A DNA stretch of 46,731 bases, from the NCBI GenBank assembly GCA_937872095.1, contig CALMNW010000025.1:1-46731 (forward strand). Reading direction: 5' to 3'. Each line of letters opens with the position of its first letter. Positions within the stretch are counted from its first letter, which is position 1. A program made the translations under genes and the position numbers. Source of the DNA: an uncultured Verrucomicrobiota bacterium. Lineage in GTDB: Bacteria; Verrucomicrobiota; Kiritimatiellia; CAIQIC01; Lenti-01. A model generated the notes under the pieces. The model was not told where the DNA came from, ran no database searches, and was given only the letters and a program-made list of their open reading frames with translations. Shown here piece by piece: positions 23,279 through 31,190 of the stretch.

Positions 23279-24091
23279 TCAGCCGAGCAGGCCCGTTCGC
23301 AGCAAGGCGAGCAGCAGGGCCAGGTTCGCGGCGTTGAACAGCGCGTGCATCGCCATGGGGACGAGCAGCGTACCCGTCCGGGCGTAGGCCAGCGACAGCG
23401 CGACGGACAAGACCGCTAACCCCGGGAAGCTGCCGACGTCGCCGTGCAGCGCGGCGAACCCGATCGCCACCAGTGCCAAGCCGATTCCCGCGCCCAGGCG
23501 CCGAACCAGCAGCGGCAGGAGGATCCCCCGGAACAGCGCCTCTTCCGCGATGGGCGCGAGGATCACGGCGAAAACGATGAATTGGGCCCGTGCCCAGGGA
23601 TCGTCGGTCTCGATGAAAAGGTGGATGGCCATCTGGAAATCCGGAGCGCGATCCAGCGCGGTCAGCAGGATCTGCCACGTGAAGGAGACCAGCCAAAGGA
23701 TCGGCAGGATGGCCAGCCAGCGCACGACGGCTTGCGGCAGAACGGATCGCGTCGGCGCAGGGCCGCCGAAGGGCCGCGATTTGCCGCGCAGGCGCCAGGC
23801 GATGCCGCCGAGCAGCGCGACCTGGAATGCCATCACGTCCCAGATGATTGCGGCGGGCAAGAAGCGCCGGACGAGCTGCGCCGCGGCCAGCACCAGCAAG
23901 ATGGCCAGCAGATCGCGGCCGCGCCATGGATTCGCGACGGCAAACAGGGCCAGCCGCGTTTTCCACGGCGTGGAAAAATCGCGGGGGCGAAGCGCCAAAT
24001 GCGCCAGCGCCGCGACGCCCGCCACCAGCAGCGTCGCCAGAACCGCGCCGACGGGCAGCAGGAGCCGGAGCGTGTCGGGAGAGGGCCTCAA
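23279..24091 (-). CDS. CPBP-family intramembrane protease (CaaX-like)
   Basis: 270 residues if it starts at TTG 24091, whose last bases overlap the TGA of the upstream glycosyltransferase (TTGA). No ATG fits the membrane topology. The frame stays open far upstream only as a high-GC shadow. Eight or so hydrophobic segments. The ABI/CPBP motifs are visible: AEEALFRGILLPLL (EExxxR-type, Glu pair), FAALHGDVGSF (second motif His) and PMAMHALFNAAN (third motif His). It is related to Rce1-type proteases, with unknown substrate. Codons for FSTPWKT come from a palindromic repeat inserted in frame. Confidence 0.82.
   Translation of the reverse strand: MRPSPDTLRLLLPVGAVLATLLVAGVAALAHLALRPRDFSTPWKTRLALFAVANPWRGRDLLAILLVLAAAQLVRRFLPAAIIWDVMAFQVALLGGIAWRLRGKSRPFGGPAPTRSVLPQAVVRWLAILPILWLVSFTWQILLTALDRAPDFQMAIHLFIETDDPWARAQFIVFAVILAPIAEEALFRGILLPLLVRRLGAGIGLALVAIGFAALHGDVGSFPGLAVLSVALSLAYARTGTLLVPMAMHALFNAANLALLLALLRTGLLG
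23959..23980. repeat. TTCCAC/GTGGAA palindrome, copy inside the CPBP coding frame
   Basis: Plus strand TTTTCCACGGCGTGGAAAAA followed by TC. It matches the second arm of the repeats at 1390 and 33846 in both sequence and orientation, and translates in frame on the minus strand. It sits in a loop between predicted membrane segments. Confidence 0.65.
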
Positions 24092-25074
24092 GCGCCGGGG
24101 GAATCGAAGGTCTCGCGGATCGAGTAGATGCGCTTGTCCTGCGATTCGTGGTAGGTGCGGATCTGCACTTCGGCGAGCAGGCCCATCGAGATGAACTGCA
24201 TGCAGAAGGCGAAGAGCATGAACGGCGTGATGACCCAGAACGGCCGCTTGATCAGATAGAGGTGGTTCGCGATCCCGCCGCCGAAGATCCGGTCGAGCAA
24301 CACCACCAGCAGCATGAGCGCGCCCGCGCCGCCGAAGAGGAACGCGATCTTGCCGAACAGCTGCATGGGACCGCCCGTGAACCGCAGCAGGAACTTGACC
24401 GTGAAAAGGTCGAGGATGACGCGGAACGTGCGGCCGATGCCGTACTTGGACACCCCCGCCACGCGCGGATGGTGCGTGACGACGACTTCCGAGGTCTCGC
24501 CGCCGACCCACGAGCACAGGGCCGGAATGAACCGGTGCATTTCGCCGTAGAGGCGGACGCCCTGCAGCACGTCGCGGCGGTAGGCTTTCAGCGTGCAGCC
24601 GTAGTCGTGCAGGTGCACGCCGGTGATGTAGGAAATCAGCCCGTTGGCCAGCATCGACGGCAACCGCCGGTTGATGAACGGGTCCTTGCGGTCCTTGCGC
24701 CAGCCGGACACGACCGCGTAGTCGTTCTTTTCCATCTCCGCCAGCAGCATCGGGATGTCGGCGGGATCGTTCTGCAGGTCGGCGTCCAGCGTCACGATCA
24801 CGTCGTTCTTCGCGGCGTCGATGCCGGCGGACATCGCGGCGGTCTGGCCGAAGTTGCGGCGGAAGCGGATGAGCCGGAAACGGGGATAGCGGGCCGCGGC
24901 CTCCTTCAGGCGCGCCCAGGTGGCGTCGCGCGAGCCGTCGTCCACGAGCAGGATCTCGTAGTCGCGGCCGATGCCGGCGAGCGCCGCGTGGAGCTTGTCC
25001 GCCAGGGCGGCGACGTTGGCCTCCTCGTTGAAGACCGGGATCACGACCGAAACGCTGGAAGAAGAAGTTGTCAT
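24088..25074 (-). CDS. family 2 glycosyltransferase, DPM1/ArnC-like, membrane anchored
   Basis: 328 residues starting MTTSSSSVSVVIPVFNEEAN. The GT-A domain has VVIPVFNEEANVAAL, YEILLVDDGSRDAT, the metal motif VTLDADLQNDPADI and SGWRKDRKD. Two C-terminal membrane helices (about 230-255 and 265-295) follow. That plan is typical of polyprenyl-phosphate glycosyltransferases such as undecaprenyl-phosphate aminoarabinose or dolichol-phosphate-mannose-type enzymes. It probably makes a lipid-linked sugar for envelope glycan decoration. The ATG at 25074 is the first before the conserved strand. The gene is divergent from ugpC and translationally coupled to the CPBP protease. Confidence 0.9.
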   Translation of the reverse strand: MTTSSSSVSVVIPVFNEEANVAALADKLHAALAGIGRDYEILLVDDGSRDATWARLKEAAARYPRFRLIRFRRNFGQTAAMSAGIDAAKNDVIVTLDADLQNDPADIPMLLAEMEKNDYAVVSGWRKDRKDPFINRRLPSMLANGLISYITGVHLHDYGCTLKAYRRDVLQGVRLYGEMHRFIPALCSWVGGETSEVVVTHHPRVAGVSKYGIGRTFRVILDLFTVKFLLRFTGGPMQLFGKIAFLFGGAGALMLLVVLLDRIFGGGIANHLYLIKRPFWVITPFMLFAFCMQFISMGLLAEVQIRTYHESQDKRIYSIRETFDSPGA

Positions 25075-25122
25075 GCGGCGCAGTATGGCCCAAGGCCGGG
25101 CGCAATTCAAGCGGGGTTTGTT

Positions 25123-25152
25123 TTGACAGGGGGTTTCGGGGAGTGCTACAAC
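25123..25152 (+). promoter_or_regulatory. sigma70-type promoter of ugpC
   Basis: A perfect -35 TTGACA (25123-25128), an 18-base spacer and -10 TACAAC (25147-25152). A start near 25159 would give a leader of about 40 bases with GAGGAG before the ATG. Confidence 0.7.
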
Positions 25153-25198
25153 CAAGGGCCATGTGGGCGGCCTGCGGGCGCCCCGCGAGGAGTGTTCC

Positions 25199-26302
25199 AT
25201 GGCGAAAGTCGTTCTCGAAAGCGTATATAAGATCTACCCCGGCGACGTGACGGCGGTGCACGACGCCTGCCTGGAAATCCAGGACCAGGAGTTCGTGGTG
25301 CTGGTCGGGCCTTCGGGCTGCGGCAAGTCCACCACGCTGCGCATGGTGGCGGGCCTCGAAGACATCAGCAAGGGGTCCATCTACATCGACGGCAAGAAGG
25401 TCAACGACATCCCGCCGAAGGACCGCGACATCGCGATGGTGTTCCAGAACTACGCGCTCTATCCGCACATGAGCGTCTACAACAACATGGCGTTCGGCCT
25501 GAAGCTCCGCAAGTATCCCAAGGCCGAGATCCACAAGCGCGTGATGGAAGCCGCCGAAATCCTCGGCATCGTGGACTATCTCGAGCGCAAGCCCAAGGCG
25601 CTTTCCGGCGGACAGCGCCAGCGCGTGGCCGTCGGCCGCGCCATCGTCCGCAAGCCCAAGGCGTTTCTGTTCGACGAGCCGCTGTCCAATCTCGACGCGA
25701 AGATGCGCGTGCAGATGCGCGCCGAAATCAGCAAGCTGCACAACAGCCTCAAGAGCACGATGATCTACGTGACCCACGACCAGATCGAGGCCATGACGAT
25801 GGGCGACCGCATCGTCGTCATGAAGGACGGCTGGATCCAGCAGGTGGACACCCCGCTCAACATCTACAACCATCCCGCCAACCAGTTCGTCGCCGGCTTC
25901 ATCGGCAGCCCGCCCATGAATTTCTTCAAGGGCAAGATCGTCCGCAAGGGCGGCGCCGTGCACTTCGAAGAGGGCAAATTCAGCGTCGCGCTGTCCGGCC
26001 AGACCGCCGAGAAGATGGCCGCCTACGACGGCCAGTCCGTCGCGATGGGCATCCGCCCCGAAAACGTCGACGAACGCTCCGCGCGGCCCGATGCGGATCC
26101 CGCGCACGTCGTGAAGGCCTCCGTCGAAGTCGTCGAAATGATGGGTTCCGAGGTGTATCTCTACGCCAGCACGGGCCAGACGAGTTTCACGGCCCGCGTC
26201 GATTCGTCCTGCCGCAAGCAGATCGGCGACGCCGTCGAAGTCGTCCTGGACATGGGCAAGGTCCATTTCTTCGGCGGCGCCGACGAAAAGGCCTTGCTGT
26301 AA
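25199..26302 (+). CDS. ugpC: sugar ABC transporter ATPase, UgpC/MalK family (orphan)
   Basis: 367 residues starting MAKVVLESVYKIYPGDVTAV. It energises uptake of sugars or glycerol-3-phosphate by carbohydrate ABC importers. Walker A is GPSGCGKST, then the Q-loop (VFQNYALYPHM), the signature LSGGQRQRVAVGRAIV, Walker B FLFDEPLSNLD, and the H-loop YVTHDQIEAMTM. The C-terminal OB-type MalK regulatory domain follows (GFIGSPPMNFF, MGIRPENVDERS). No permease or binding protein genes are nearby, as with shared MsmK-type ATPases that serve several importers. It has a clear promoter and ribosome site. Confidence 0.92.
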   Translation: MAKVVLESVYKIYPGDVTAVHDACLEIQDQEFVVLVGPSGCGKSTTLRMVAGLEDISKGSIYIDGKKVNDIPPKDRDIAMVFQNYALYPHMSVYNNMAFGLKLRKYPKAEIHKRVMEAAEILGIVDYLERKPKALSGGQRQRVAVGRAIVRKPKAFLFDEPLSNLDAKMRVQMRAEISKLHNSLKSTMIYVTHDQIEAMTMGDRIVVMKDGWIQQVDTPLNIYNHPANQFVAGFIGSPPMNFFKGKIVRKGGAVHFEEGKFSVALSGQTAEKMAAYDGQSVAMGIRPENVDERSARPDADPAHVVKASVEVVEMMGSEVYLYASTGQTSFTARVDSSCRKQIGDAVEVVLDMGKVHFFGGADEKALL

Positions 26303-26319
26303 AGGGGGGGGCGCTGCCC

Positions 26320-26457
26320 GTGAGCCTGGCTCTCAGCGAATTGCTCCAGACCGCCGCCGTCGCCGTCGTGGCGTACGTCCTGATTACCGCGCTGGCGCTG
26401 TTCTTCAAGGCGGAATCCGCCGCCTGGCGGAAGCCGGACGGCAAAACCTCGCCATGA
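26320..26457 (+). CDS. 45-residue membrane microprotein upstream of pdxJ
   Basis: GTG start at 26320 with a purine run (AAGGGGGGGG) upstream. It reads MSLALSELLQTAAVAVVAYV, continues hydrophobic to about residue 29, and ends in a basic tail (SAAWRKPDGKTSP). One membrane helix. The stop overlaps the pdxJ start by four bases (ATGA), so the two are translationally coupled. I know no family. Coupling, a plausible start and the membrane helix together make it more than a chance frame. Confidence 0.6.
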   Translation: MSLALSELLQTAAVAVVAYVLITALALFFKAESAAWRKPDGKTSP

Positions 26458-27164
26458 AACTCGGCGTCAACGTCGACCATGTCGCCACGCTGCGGCAGGC
26501 GCGCGGCACGACCTATCCCGCGCCGCTCGAAGCCGCCCGCCTCTGCGAAAAGGCCGGGGCCGACGGCATCACCATCCATCTGCGCGAAGACCGGCGCCAC
26601 ATCCAGGATGCCGACGTGCGGGAATTCCGCCGGGCGCTGAAAGTTCCGCTCAATCTCGAAATGGCCAACAGCCCCGAGATCGTGGAAATCGCGGTCGCGG
26701 TGAAACCCGCCGAAGTCTGCCTCGTGCCGGAACGCCGCCAGGAACTCACCACCGAAGGCGGACTCGACGCCGCCGGCCAGTTCGACGCGCTGAAACCGTC
26801 CATCGCGAAGCTGAAGGCGGCGGGCATCGTCGTCAGCCTGTTCATCGAGCCGTCCGTCCGGCAGCTCGACGCCGCCGTCGCGCTGGGCGCGCCCGTCGTC
26901 GAACTGCACACGGGAAAATATTGCGACTTGGCCGGCGCGGCGCAGGCGGACGAACTGCGGCGGCTGGCGGAAGCCGCGGAATACGGCCACCGCCTCGGTT
27001 TGCGCATCAATGCCGGGCACGGGCTCAACTACGACAATTTGCCGGCCTTCCGGCAGGCCGTGCCGCATCTGGAGGTCCTGAACATCGGCCACAGCATCGT
27101 GGCCCGCGCCGTTCTCGTCGGCATGGAACAGGCCGTGCGCGAAATGAAAGACCTGCTCGCATGA
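26454..27164 (+). CDS. pdxJ: pyridoxine 5'-phosphate synthase
   Basis: 236 residues. It condenses 1-deoxyxylulose-5-phosphate with 3-amino-2-oxopropyl phosphate to pyridoxine phosphate. Family motifs: KLGVNVDHVATLRQARGTTYP, ITIHLREDRRHIQDADV, LNLEMANSPEIV, VCLVPERRQELTTEGGLD, VVELHTGKY, NAGHGLNYDNL and EVLNIGHSIVARAVLVGM. All are intact. The ATG overlaps the microprotein stop, and its own TGA overlaps the start of the NAD(P)HX repair gene (ATGA), so three genes form one coupled unit. Confidence 0.97.
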   Translation: MKLGVNVDHVATLRQARGTTYPAPLEAARLCEKAGADGITIHLREDRRHIQDADVREFRRALKVPLNLEMANSPEIVEIAVAVKPAEVCLVPERRQELTTEGGLDAAGQFDALKPSIAKLKAAGIVVSLFIEPSVRQLDAAVALGAPVVELHTGKYCDLAGAAQADELRRLAEAAEYGHRLGLRINAGHGLNYDNLPAFRQAVPHLEVLNIGHSIVARAVLVGMEQAVREMKDLLA

Positions 27165-28696
27165 AATTCATCGCCTCGGAATCGCTGCGCAAGGCCGAGA
27201 CCCGGGCGATCGCCAAGGAAAACGCGCTGGCGACGGGCATGATGGAACGCGCCGGCCGGGGCTTGGCCCGCGCCATCCACGAAATCGCCGTCCAGATGGG
27301 CCGGCCCACCGCGCCGGTCCGCTTTTTGGCCGGTCCCGGCAACAACGGCGGCGACGCCTTCGCGGCGGCGATCGCCCTGCGCGATCTCGGCCAGCCGGCG
27401 GACGTCTGGCTGACCTGCCCAAAGGAAAAACTGCGCGGCACGGCCAAGCTGTTCTTCGCGGAACTGGCCAAGCTCGATTTGCCGTGGCGGGAAGTGGTGG
27501 GGGAACGGGCCTGGCAGCGCCAAAACGAAGCGACGCTGGCTTCGCCGATCCTGGTGGACGCCCTGCTGGGCACGGGCGCGCGCGGCGCGCCGCTCGGCGA
27601 CATCCGCCGGGCCGTCGAATACGTCAATTCCAAGCGTGCGTTTTCCATCATCGTCGCCGCCGACGTTCCAACGGGCCTGGACGCCGATACCGGCGTGCCG
27701 GCCGAATGCGCGGTCCGCGCCGATTTCACCGTCACCATGTGCCTGCCCAAGGCCGGCATGGCCGCGCCGGTCGCCCGGGAATACTTGGGTTCGCTGACCT
27801 TGATTCCCATCGGCCTGCCCCGCGACTACGTCGACGACATGCCCGACGCCAGTCCGGACCTGCAGATGACCTCCGTGATGGACGTGCGCCGGCTGCTGCC
27901 GCCGCGTCCGCGCGACGCAAACAAGGGCACCTACGGCACCGCGCTGCTGCTGGGCGGTTCCGCGCGCTATCCCGGCGCCATCGTGCTTGCGGCCGAAGGC
28001 GCCGTTCGCTCCGGCGCGGGGCTCGTCCGCGTGTCCACGGTGGACAGCGCCGCCGTTGCGCTCGTCGCGCGCGTGCCCGAAGCCATCGCCGACGTCCGCC
28101 TCGGCGCCGAACCTGCACTCGACGGCGCCACCGCCGTCCTGGCCGGACCGGGCCTCGGCCGCGGCTCCGAAGTTGCCGCGCTCGTGGATTACCTGCTGCG
28201 CGAAACGCCCGTGCCGCTGCTGCTCGACGCCGACGCCCTCAACGCGCTGGCCGGCCGCCCCGAAGCCGTGCGCGCCTGCAAGCAACCCGTCGTCCTGACG
28301 CCGCACCCCGGCGAACTGGCGCGCCTGCTGGGTACCGACGTCGCAACCATCCAGGGCGACCGTCTGGCCGCCGCGCGCGCAGCCGCCGAACGCACCGGCG
28401 CCATCGTGGTGCTGAAAGGGGCGGGAACCCTCATCGCGCAGACCGGCCAACCCACGTGGATCAATTTGACCGGCAATCCCGGCATGGCTTGCGGCGGCTG
28501 CGGCGACGTGCTTGCCGGCCTGCTGGCCGGACTCCTGGCCCAGGGCCTGCCGCCGTTCGACGCCGCCTGCGCGGCCGCCTGGCTCCACGGCAACGCCGGC
28601 GACTACGCCGCGCTGCGCTGCACCCAACCCGCCATGCGCGCCGGCGACATCGCCGCCGCGCTCCCCGACGCCTTCCGCTACGTCTCCCTCCGCTGA
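27161..28696 (+). CDS. nnr: bifunctional NAD(P)H-hydrate epimerase / ADP-dependent NAD(P)H-hydrate dehydratase
   Basis: 511 residues with both repair domains, as in E. coli YjeF/Nnr. The N-terminal epimerase (about 1-215) has FLAGPGNNGGDAFAAAIAL and PTGLDADTG. The C-terminal dehydratase (about 235-505) has KGTYGTALLLGGSARYPGAI, GAGLVRVST, LDADALNALAG, TPHPGELARLLG, KGAGTLIA and GMACGGCGDVLAGLLAGLL (the last a Cys variant of the usual GSGD loop). It restores hydrated NADH and NADPH. The start at 27161 overlaps the pdxJ stop, a common genomic pairing. Confidence 0.95.
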   Translation: MKFIASESLRKAETRAIAKENALATGMMERAGRGLARAIHEIAVQMGRPTAPVRFLAGPGNNGGDAFAAAIALRDLGQPADVWLTCPKEKLRGTAKLFFAELAKLDLPWREVVGERAWQRQNEATLASPILVDALLGTGARGAPLGDIRRAVEYVNSKRAFSIIVAADVPTGLDADTGVPAECAVRADFTVTMCLPKAGMAAPVAREYLGSLTLIPIGLPRDYVDDMPDASPDLQMTSVMDVRRLLPPRPRDANKGTYGTALLLGGSARYPGAIVLAAEGAVRSGAGLVRVSTVDSAAVALVARVPEAIADVRLGAEPALDGATAVLAGPGLGRGSEVAALVDYLLRETPVPLLLDADALNALAGRPEAVRACKQPVVLTPHPGELARLLGTDVATIQGDRLAAARAAAERTGAIVVLKGAGTLIAQTGQPTWINLTGNPGMACGGCGDVLAGLLAGLLAQGLPPFDAACAAAWLHGNAGDYAALRCTQPAMRAGDIAAALPDAFRYVSLR

Positions 28697-28754
28697 TCCG
28701 CCGCGCCCCCTAAGCCCGCGCCCTCCCGCTGCGTTTTATCGCGGCTCAACGCCG

Positions 28755-28840
28755 AATGACCCCGGCACGGGGTCGTGCCGGCTCCAAACAGCCGTTGGAT
28801 TTTCCTCTTTGGAGCCCCCGACGACCTCGTCGGGGGATGA
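28755..28840. repeat. 85-bp double-stem repeat, copy 2 (convergent junction)
   Basis: The reverse complement of the element at 11683-11766: GACCCCGGCACGGGGTCGTG stem, GCTCCAAACAGCC, a variable middle, TTTGGAGC and a CCCCCGACGACCTCGTCGGG stem. It lies between nnr (+) and the DUF1801 gene (-), again a converging junction. The rest of 28697-28974 contains only a rearranged CGCGTCTCCGTG/CGCGGAGACGCG hairpin-like stretch (about 28857-28915). Confidence 0.8.
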
Positions 28841-28974
28841 TTGCCCCTCTGTGGCTCCGCGTCTCCGTGAGAGACGGATCCCGGATCGAAAACCGGATTT
28901 TCTCGCGGAGACGCGAAGGTCGCGGAGAGGGGATGCGGATCTCGAAATCGCTTTGCGTCTTTGCGTGAAAGAAA

Positions 28975-29376
28975 TCAGGTCTGGCAGGGATCGTACTTCG
29001 CCGCGGCGCGGAGCAGGGCCAGAAAGCGCGGGTCTTTCAGGAAAGCCGGGGAGGGGATGGGAAGAACGCGCTTGGCCTTGGCGGCGCCTTGCAGCAGGTG
29101 CGCGGGATCGGGCAGGAACGCGCCGTGGATAAACCCCACCAAGACCTGGCCGCGCCAGTGATAGAGCTGGCAGATGCCGCCCTTGACCGCCGCGTCCGGA
29201 TCCGGCTTCTGGTAGGAAAGCGCGCCCCATTTGACGCGCTCGTGGCAGGCCGGCACGGTTTTCAGGATCGCCCGGCGAGTGGCTAGCAACAACCGCAACT
29301 CCGCCTGCGTGGCGCCCGGAAACAACCGCGCGATCTGGTCTACGTACAGGCGCAACATGGCGGGTTTAGAGATCAT
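28975..29376 (-). CDS. DUF1801/YdhG-like domain protein
   Basis: 133 residues starting MISKPAMLRLYVDQIARLFP. The family of small cytosolic proteins (DUF1801, also called YdhG or iron-chaperone-like) shows a helical start, CHERVKWGALSYQKPD with a conserved W-G pattern, then CQLYHWRGQVLVGFIHGAFL and a terminal helix (FLALLRAAAKYDP). The function is not established. It starts just after the core of an attC but has no attC behind it, so it is either the chromosomal flank of the second array or a cassette that lost its site. Confidence 0.8.
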   Translation of the reverse strand: MISKPAMLRLYVDQIARLFPGATQAELRLLLATRRAILKTVPACHERVKWGALSYQKPDPDAAVKGGICQLYHWRGQVLVGFIHGAFLPDPAHLLQGAAKAKRVLPIPSPAFLKDPRFLALLRAAAKYDPCQT

Positions 29377-29382
29377 AGGACT

Positions 29383-29437
29383 TACGTCACGGGTCACCGT
29401 CGCGCCGCTTGCGGCGCGTAAGGTGGACCCGGTTGTT
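29383..29437 (-). other. attC site (second array)
   Basis: 55 bp on the minus strand: GCGAAC left core, left box CGGGTCCACC, centre TTACGCGCCGCAAGCGGC, right box GGTGACCCG, then TGACGTAAGTC. The boxes are exact complements apart from one extra C in the left box. The core GTT reads GTA. It differs from the site at 30519-30573 at only four of 55 positions. Confidence 0.8.
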
Positions 29438-30494
29438 CGCCTACGTTTGTTTCGTTGCCGTCATTTGGGTTCTCTGCAGGGAGAACCTGATTATACTCGT
29501 ACAATTTGGAGTCGGTGGTGCCCGCGTAGAGTTTGCCATTCAGCACGGCGATGCTGCAGGTATTCGATGGCGCAGTTGAGAACATTGACCAAGTGGAGAA
29601 ATCAGTCGTTGCGTGAATGCGCATTTTACTCTCGCCCAGAAGATATAATGCCTTTTTCGAAACGCAGAAGGCTCGAACCGGGCGGCCGCGATCAAATGCC
29701 AACTGAATTTTCTCGCCATCGAACGTTAACAGCCGTTTTTGGGTCAGGATCAACATCTTGCCCAAGAAGACTTCTGTGTGTTGCGTATACCAAGGAAGGA
29801 GAGGGCCCTGGGTCCAGTTCGCGCCATCGAATACCATGCTGTTCGTCTCGTAACTGCATTGAAGGTAGAGTTTGTTGTTCATGGCCTCGGCGAAATAAAA
29901 GCGGTTCCTGTCATCCCCGGGCTGATTGGAGAGCTCCAACGATTTCTTCCACGTCGCACCCCCGTCGAGGCTTCGGAGCGCCACGGCACGAGTATCGCGA
30001 TCGCTCGACCCGACAAGCCAAAGGTCAGTTCCTGTCAGCGTGGCCATATCGTAGGCGTGTGTGATGGTTTCACCCCCCGGCATATATATACGCCCGTCGC
30101 TCCATTGTCCGGCGGGATCACAAACCGAAAACACTGGGTCTCTTGTACGTATGGGATCGATCGCGGGAACGTAAAGGCGACCCATCAGGGGGCGGAACAC
30201 TTCGATGGACTCGGTCCTGGACGTCCATGCATTTGCAAATGTCCGGGTGGTCGGATCATAGGCTGTGATGACAATCGGCCCTGTGTTCTTGTCGTAGTCG
30301 CCATAGCCCAGATACAATTTGCCGTTCCAGGGACACAATGCATGGATTTCCCTTCCCCATGTTGTCGGTTGGGCCGCAGCCGGCGAAATCGTTCCCAACT
30401 CGGTCCATGCGTCATTCGTTTGGGCTAATACGGGCAATGGAATGGCGAGCAGGCACCCTGCCGTCGAATACAACAAGGCCTTGAACATTCTCAT
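29394..30494 (-). CDS. secreted beta-propeller-like protein with Asp-box (cassette gene)
   Basis: 366 residues. The signal peptide is MFKALLYSTAGCLLAIPLPV (ending LAQ), preceded by MR. The mature protein consists of recurring strands such as NGKLYLGYGDYDKNTGPIVI, GTDLWLVGSS, NNKLYLQCSYE, KMLILTQKRLLTF and NGKLYAGTTDSKLYEY. It has one Asp-box (SLDGGATWKK), the motif of sialidase-type and related propellers, but no catalytic Arg triad is evident. The fold is probably a propeller with unknown ligand. The tail PGPPYAPQAARR is encoded by the attC, which also supplies the TGA stop. Confidence 0.7.
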   Translation of the reverse strand: MRMFKALLYSTAGCLLAIPLPVLAQTNDAWTELGTISPAAAQPTTWGREIHALCPWNGKLYLGYGDYDKNTGPIVITAYDPTTRTFANAWTSRTESIEVFRPLMGRLYVPAIDPIRTRDPVFSVCDPAGQWSDGRIYMPGGETITHAYDMATLTGTDLWLVGSSDRDTRAVALRSLDGGATWKKSLELSNQPGDDRNRFYFAEAMNNKLYLQCSYETNSMVFDGANWTQGPLLPWYTQHTEVFLGKMLILTQKRLLTFDGEKIQLAFDRGRPVRAFCVSKKALYLLGESKMRIHATTDFSTWSMFSTAPSNTCSIAVLNGKLYAGTTDSKLYEYNQVLPAENPNDGNETNVGEQPGPPYAPQAARR

Positions 30495-30518
30495 TCGTTT
30501 TTTATTCCTTCCCTTGCG

Positions 30519-30573
30519 AACGTCATGGGTCACCGTCGCGCCGCTTGCGGCGCGTAAGGTGGACCTGCTTGTT
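30519..30573 (-). other. attC site (second array, best cores)
   Basis: 55 bp on the minus strand: TCGAAC left core (AAC at 30571-30573), left box AGGTCCACC, centre TTACGCGCCGCAAGCGGC, right box GGTGACCC, ATGAC and core GTTCGCA (30519-30521). The pairing has one extrahelical C. Intact triplets at both ends make it a good candidate for an active site. Confidence 0.82.
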
Positions 30574-30602
30574 CGATGCGATTTCCTTTATGCATTTTAC
30601 AT

Positions 30603-31076
30603 TCAGGCCTTTGGCTTCGAGGTTTGTTCCATTGTGCTATTCTTTAGAAGGATGTCCTGGTGGCGTTGTAGCTTGAAGTACCACATAACAAATCCCCAAG
30701 CAGCCATTACTGCTCCAATAAGCATTATAACTGGGGTGAGATAATATATTCGTCTTAATGACACAGCCGAGGCTTCCGTTTTTTCGGATTTCTCTCTTAA
30801 TGAGAGAGAATCCTCAAAAAGAGCAGTGTAGTTCTTAATTGCATCATTAAGTTCCTTACCCAGCACATCACTATGCGGAAGGAGCACTTCTATATTCTTT
30901 TTATGAAATTCAGTACGTGAATGTAATGCTTCTATCCCCACCCGCATTTCTGCATCCAGTTGGGCTTGCCTGTCGATTCGGAATTCAAGAAGGGCTGCCA
31001 TGGAGAAAACAAGGAATACTCCTGATATGGCTGCGAATTTGTAAAGGCTGTCGGTCGGGAAATTAGGAATATTCAT
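30603..31076 (-). CDS. two-helix membrane protein with periplasmic coiled coil (cassette gene)
   Basis: 157 residues starting MNIPNFPTDSLYKFAAISGV. One membrane segment near the N-terminus (about 14-29), an amphipathic alpha region with coiled-coil character (about 35-100; LDAEMRVGIEALHSRTEFHK) and a second membrane segment (about 110-131) before a basic tail (HQDILLKNSTMEQTSKPKA). The topology is that of a sensor-like or scaffold hairpin without a signalling domain. It is among the most AT-rich genes in the window and follows promoter/att module copy 2, so it is the first cassette of the second array. Confidence 0.7.
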   Translation of the reverse strand: MNIPNFPTDSLYKFAAISGVFLVFSMAALLEFRIDRQAQLDAEMRVGIEALHSRTEFHKKNIEVLLPHSDVLGKELNDAIKNYTALFEDSLSLREKSEKTEASAVSLRRIYYLTPVIMLIGAVMAAWGFVMWYFKLQRHQDILLKNSTMEQTSKPKA

Positions 31077-31090
31077 TGAGTATCTCTTTT

Positions 31091-31190
31091 CATCGAACAG
31101 TTTTATTGGGCCGACCCGAGGTTGGCTTTACGTGGCGGGGTGTTTTCTGCTGACTGGCAAAAGAATAGCGGAAAAATGGGCGCGGGTCAA
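31091..31190 (-). promoter_or_regulatory. promoter plus attI-like module, copy 2
   Basis: Minus strand: TTGACC (31185-31190), 17 bases, TATTCT (31162-31167), TTTTGCCAGTCAGCAG, then 63 bases after the -10 the block TCGGCCCAATAAAACT and the core GTTCGATG (triplet at 31096-31098). The end resembles the classical attI1 end, which has GTCGCCCTAAAACAAAG before GTTAGATG. Both core and promoter are intact here. No integrase gene is adjacent. Confidence 0.65.

Noticed and set aside
24092..26266. Upstream extension of the CPBP frame to a 995-residue protein
   Set aside because: The extension runs antisense through ugpC and in another frame of the glycosyltransferase and is of shadow composition; the TTG overlapping the glycosyltransferase stop fits the membrane protein.
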